Assembly: GCA_002336405.1 (NCBI GenBank)
Contig: DDEJ01000026.1
Span: 38,774 to 56,077 of the forward strand
Direction: 5' to 3'
Source: Rhodobacteraceae bacterium UBA1957
Lineage (GTDB): Bacteria > Pseudomonadota > Alphaproteobacteria > Rhodobacterales > Rhodobacteraceae
DNA: 17,304 nt
The position numbers were made by a program, and so were the translations under genes. Each line of letters opens with the position of its first letter. Within the stretch, counting starts at the first letter, position 1. Under the pieces are notes generated by a model that was not told where the DNA came from, ran no database searches, and worked only from the letters and a program-made list of their open reading frames with translations. Below, in pieces: positions 15,802 through 17,304 of the stretch.

Positions 15802-16275
15802 TTATTCAGCCGCGACAGCAGATACGACAGTCAATGTCCCACCCGCCTTGGCTACTGCCTCAATCGCCGACTTAGACGCGCCGGTTACCTGCAGCGTGAC
15901 AGAGGCGGAGATGTCGCCTTTCGCCAGCACCCGAACACCGTCAAGCTTGCGCCGTACGAGACCGCTGGCAATCAACACATCCTCAGTGATGGCAGCTTTG
16001 GCATCGAGCTTTTTTTCATCAATGAATTTTTGCACCAGACCAAGGTTGACGACGGCGTAAGACTTACGGTTCGGCTTGGTAAAGCCACGCTTTGGCAGAC
16101 GTTGGTAAAGCGGCATTTGGCCACCTTCATAGCCACCAATCGCTACACCTGAGCGGGATTTCTGACCTTTGATACCACGGCCACCCATTTTACCTTTGCC
16201 GGAACCCGGTCCGCGACCGATCCGTTTTTTGGTTTTTGTAGCGCCGGGATTGTCGTGCAATTCATGTAGTTTCAT
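15802..16275 (-). CDS. rplO: 50S ribosomal protein L15
   Basis: L15 is a large-subunit protein needed late in assembly around the central protuberance. The 157-residue product starts [20 protein letters not shown] and has the glycine- and lysine-rich extension [40 protein letters not shown] follows, and the C-terminal core ends SAVAAE. AAGGAGAAG lies before the ATG. rpmD, its usual upstream neighbour in the spc operon, is absent; instead there is a promoter and a leader, and then a gene on the other strand. Confidence 0.98.
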   Translation of the reverse strand: MKLHELHDNPGATKTKKRIGRGPGSGKGKMGGRGIKGQKSRSGVAIGGYEGGQMPLYQRLPKRGFTKPNRKSYAVVNLGLVQKFIDEKKLDAKAAITEDVLIASGLVRRKLDGVRVLAKGDISASVTLQVTGASKSAIEAVAKAGGTLTVVSAVAAE

Positions 16276-16366
16276 GTCGCTTCTCCTTATGCCGGAACTA
16301 CCCGTCGAGCGACGAAATGGGCAAACGCGGCGTTTCTAATTTGATTCTACGGCCCGGAAGGCCGCT
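16276..16366 (-). promoter_or_regulatory. Hairpin-rich rplO leader
   Basis: The roughly 90-base leader predicted from the promoter upstream contains three stems in a row. They are CGGCC/GGCCG with a five-base loop (16350-16364, at the very 5' end), AAACG/CGTTT with a three-base loop (16323-16335), and CGTC/GACG with a four-base loop (16303-16314). The ribosome-binding site AAGGAGAAG follows. Stacked hairpins before an r-protein gene suggest stability control or feedback binding of an r-protein, but this is inference. Confidence 0.4.
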
Positions 16367-16371
16367 CAAGG

Positions 16372-16400
16372 CGTATAAACCCAAGCCGCGCGCCGTGCAA
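16372..16400 (-). promoter_or_regulatory. Probable sigma-70-type promoter of rplO
   Basis: The - strand reads TTGCAC (16395-16400), exactly 17 bases, then TATACG (16372-16377). Transcription would start near 16365, about 90 bases before the rplO ATG. A short perfect palindrome (CCCAC/GTGGG, four-base loop, 16404-16417) lies directly upstream of the -35 box and could be an operator or the end of an upstream unit. The break in gene order here fits a local promoter. Confidence 0.6.
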
Positions 16401-16465
16401 GTCCCCACTTAGGTGGGCAGTGGTCAAAGCTCATTTTTCCAAGTTGCAAGATAAAACAGGCCCAG

Positions 16466-16550
16466 ATTGACTGTTGAATACCGTCAATTTTCTTTAAAAA
16501 ATATTATGTAAATACGACCAGCTAAGAGCATTTTAAGTTAAAAGTATGAT
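16466..16550 (+). promoter_or_regulatory. Candidate promoter and palindromes before the metalloprotease-like gene
   Basis: TATGAT at 16545-16550 matches the -10 consensus at five of six positions and would start transcription about 29 bases before the ATG; the matching -35 region is poor. A perfect palindrome TTTTAAGTTAAAA (16531-16543) fills the spacer. A longer inverted repeat, ATTGACTGT/ACCGTCAAT with one mismatch, lies at 16466-16488. Palindromes so placed are typical of operators of regulated promoters. The whole stretch is much more AT-rich than the rest of the window. Confidence 0.35.
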
Positions 16551-16585
16551 CTTTGGCTTTGTCTAATTTCAATCACAGCACTGAA

Positions 16586-17304
16586 ATGCGCATTTTTTCC
16601 ATCTTTATTCTCTGTATTTCAATAATTTCCCTCGGACATCGCCTGCAGACAAATGTTGCAGACATCGAAACACTCAGCCCCCTAACTTCAGCCGCAAAAC
16701 CGCTGTTTTCAAGGTCGGTCGTCTCAAATGACATTGACTTCATTAAATCTACAGACGCCTCAGTGGCCCATTGCATTGCTTTTCAAAGGACGGGAAGCGC
16801 CAAGATGGCCGATAAGCGGCACAGAAAATTATTAGCTTCGAACGTATTATTTTTTGTCGCGCGCTTTGCCGATGGAACCCGGGTTGGGCTTTGGGTGCAT
16901 CCCGATTTGGGCCCACGCGCAATTGCATTGGCTTATGCAAAACATGTGGCCTGTGGCTTATCCCATTTACCAAGCGCCATGCGCGAAACTCTGTCTCATG
17001 TAGTGATCCACCATGGGGATGAAACCGCCTTTGCACAGAACACAGACCATTTTTTCGTCCTTTATCCTAAAAATATTGCGATCCGCCTGCAACAACATGA
17101 TCTTGAGGAAACCATCTTTCATGAAAGTGTGCATGCAACACTTGATGACCGATGGTCACGCAATCCGGCATGGCAGTTTGACCAGGCCGCAGATGGTGCG
17201 TTCATTACCAACTATGCCAAGGCCAATCCCAACCGTGAAGACTTGGCAGAGACGGCACTAAGTTCGTATGTCCTGCTGACCACTCCAGAGCGTTTTTCTG
17301 AAAG
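16586..17304 (+). CDS. Putative exported zinc metalloprotease-like protein (HExxH), cut by window end
   Basis: The frame stays open from the ATG at 16586 to the right edge, giving at least 239 residues with no stop. The N-terminus MRIFSIFILCISIISLG is a signal peptide or membrane anchor; no clear cleavage site or lipobox is seen. Near the end comes EETIFHESVHATLDD with HESVH at 179-183, the HExxH pattern of zinc peptidases. It is followed by ITNYAKANPNREDLAETA (Tyr210, Glu218, Glu222). In gluzincins a downstream Glu in an E-x-x-A-E setting is the third zinc ligand, so Glu218 is the likely one. I do not recognise the family. There is no good ribosome-binding site; in-frame TTG codons at 16553 and 16559 are alternative starts, and a stop lies at 16547. 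It is divergent from rplO and its substrate is unknown. Confidence 0.75.
   Translation, partial: MRIFSIFILCISIISLGHRLQTNVADIETLSPLTSAAKPLFSRSVVSNDIDFIKSTDASVAHCIAFQRTGSAKMADKRHRKLLASNVLFFVARFADGTRVGLWVHPDLGPRAIALAYAKHVACGLSHLPSAMRETLSHVVIHHGDETAFAQNTDHFFVLYPKNIAIRLQQHDLEETIFHESVHATLDDRWSRNPAWQFDQAADGAFITNYAKANPNREDLAETALSSYVLLTTPERFSE

Noticed and set aside
1..17304. Search by eye for CRISPR repeats, transposase genes, tRNA genes, phage genes or toxin-antitoxin pairs
   Set aside because: None was seen; apart from the right-edge gene and the small ORF, every coding region is a conserved housekeeping gene or belongs to a known family.

Overview
This window looks like chromosomal core DNA of an alphaproteobacterium, most likely a marine Rhodobacterales (Roseobacter-group) member of moderate GC content. 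The reasons are the 338-residue RpoA, the alpha operon without rpsD, the SecY N-terminus beginning [14 protein letters not shown], a zinc-type Cys4 adenylate kinase, and an rsmI-yraN-gshB cluster. I see no insertion sequence, prophage, CRISPR array, tRNA or rRNA.

Layout. (1) 184-1782, + strand: a complete comM/yifB AAA+ ATPase. (2) 1783-2210: a gene-poor gap with one doubtful small ORF on the - strand. (3) 5404 down to 2211, - strand: rsmI, yraN, gshB and an HSL-family alpha/beta hydrolase. rsmI and yraN overlap by ATGA, and gshB and the hydrolase are separated by one base. (4) 5477-10987, + strand: a lipoprotein of the penicillin-binding-protein activator (LpoA/LppC) family, glnD (PII uridylyltransferase) and murJ (lipid II flippase), divergent from rsmI. 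glnD and murJ overlap by GTGA, so a nitrogen sensor sits between two peptidoglycan genes. (5) 16275 down to 11063, - strand: the distal half of the spc/alpha ribosomal cluster, in the order rplO, secY, adk, rpsM, rpsK, rpoA, rplQ. It ends in a clear intrinsic terminator that faces the end of murJ. (6) 16586 to the right edge, + strand: a cut-off gene for a probably exported protein with an HExxH zinc-protease motif. It is not recognisable as a named family and is divergent from rplO.

How they work together. The ribosomal cluster makes r-proteins L15, S13, S11 and L17, the RNA polymerase alpha subunit, the Sec channel and adenylate kinase. The + strand trio links envelope growth to nitrogen sensing. 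The rsmI group combines 16S rRNA methylation, a putative nuclease and glutathione synthesis.

Most of the window is ordinary housekeeping DNA, and I found no convincing new multi-gene system. The points worth a second look are the metalloprotease-like gene at the right edge, the break in the spc cluster upstream of rplO (no rpmD, but a good promoter and a hairpin-rich leader), the terminator-like hairpin between rplO and secY, the structured leader and obligatory TTG start of rpsM, and the GAAA-capped hairpin between rpoA and rplQ.
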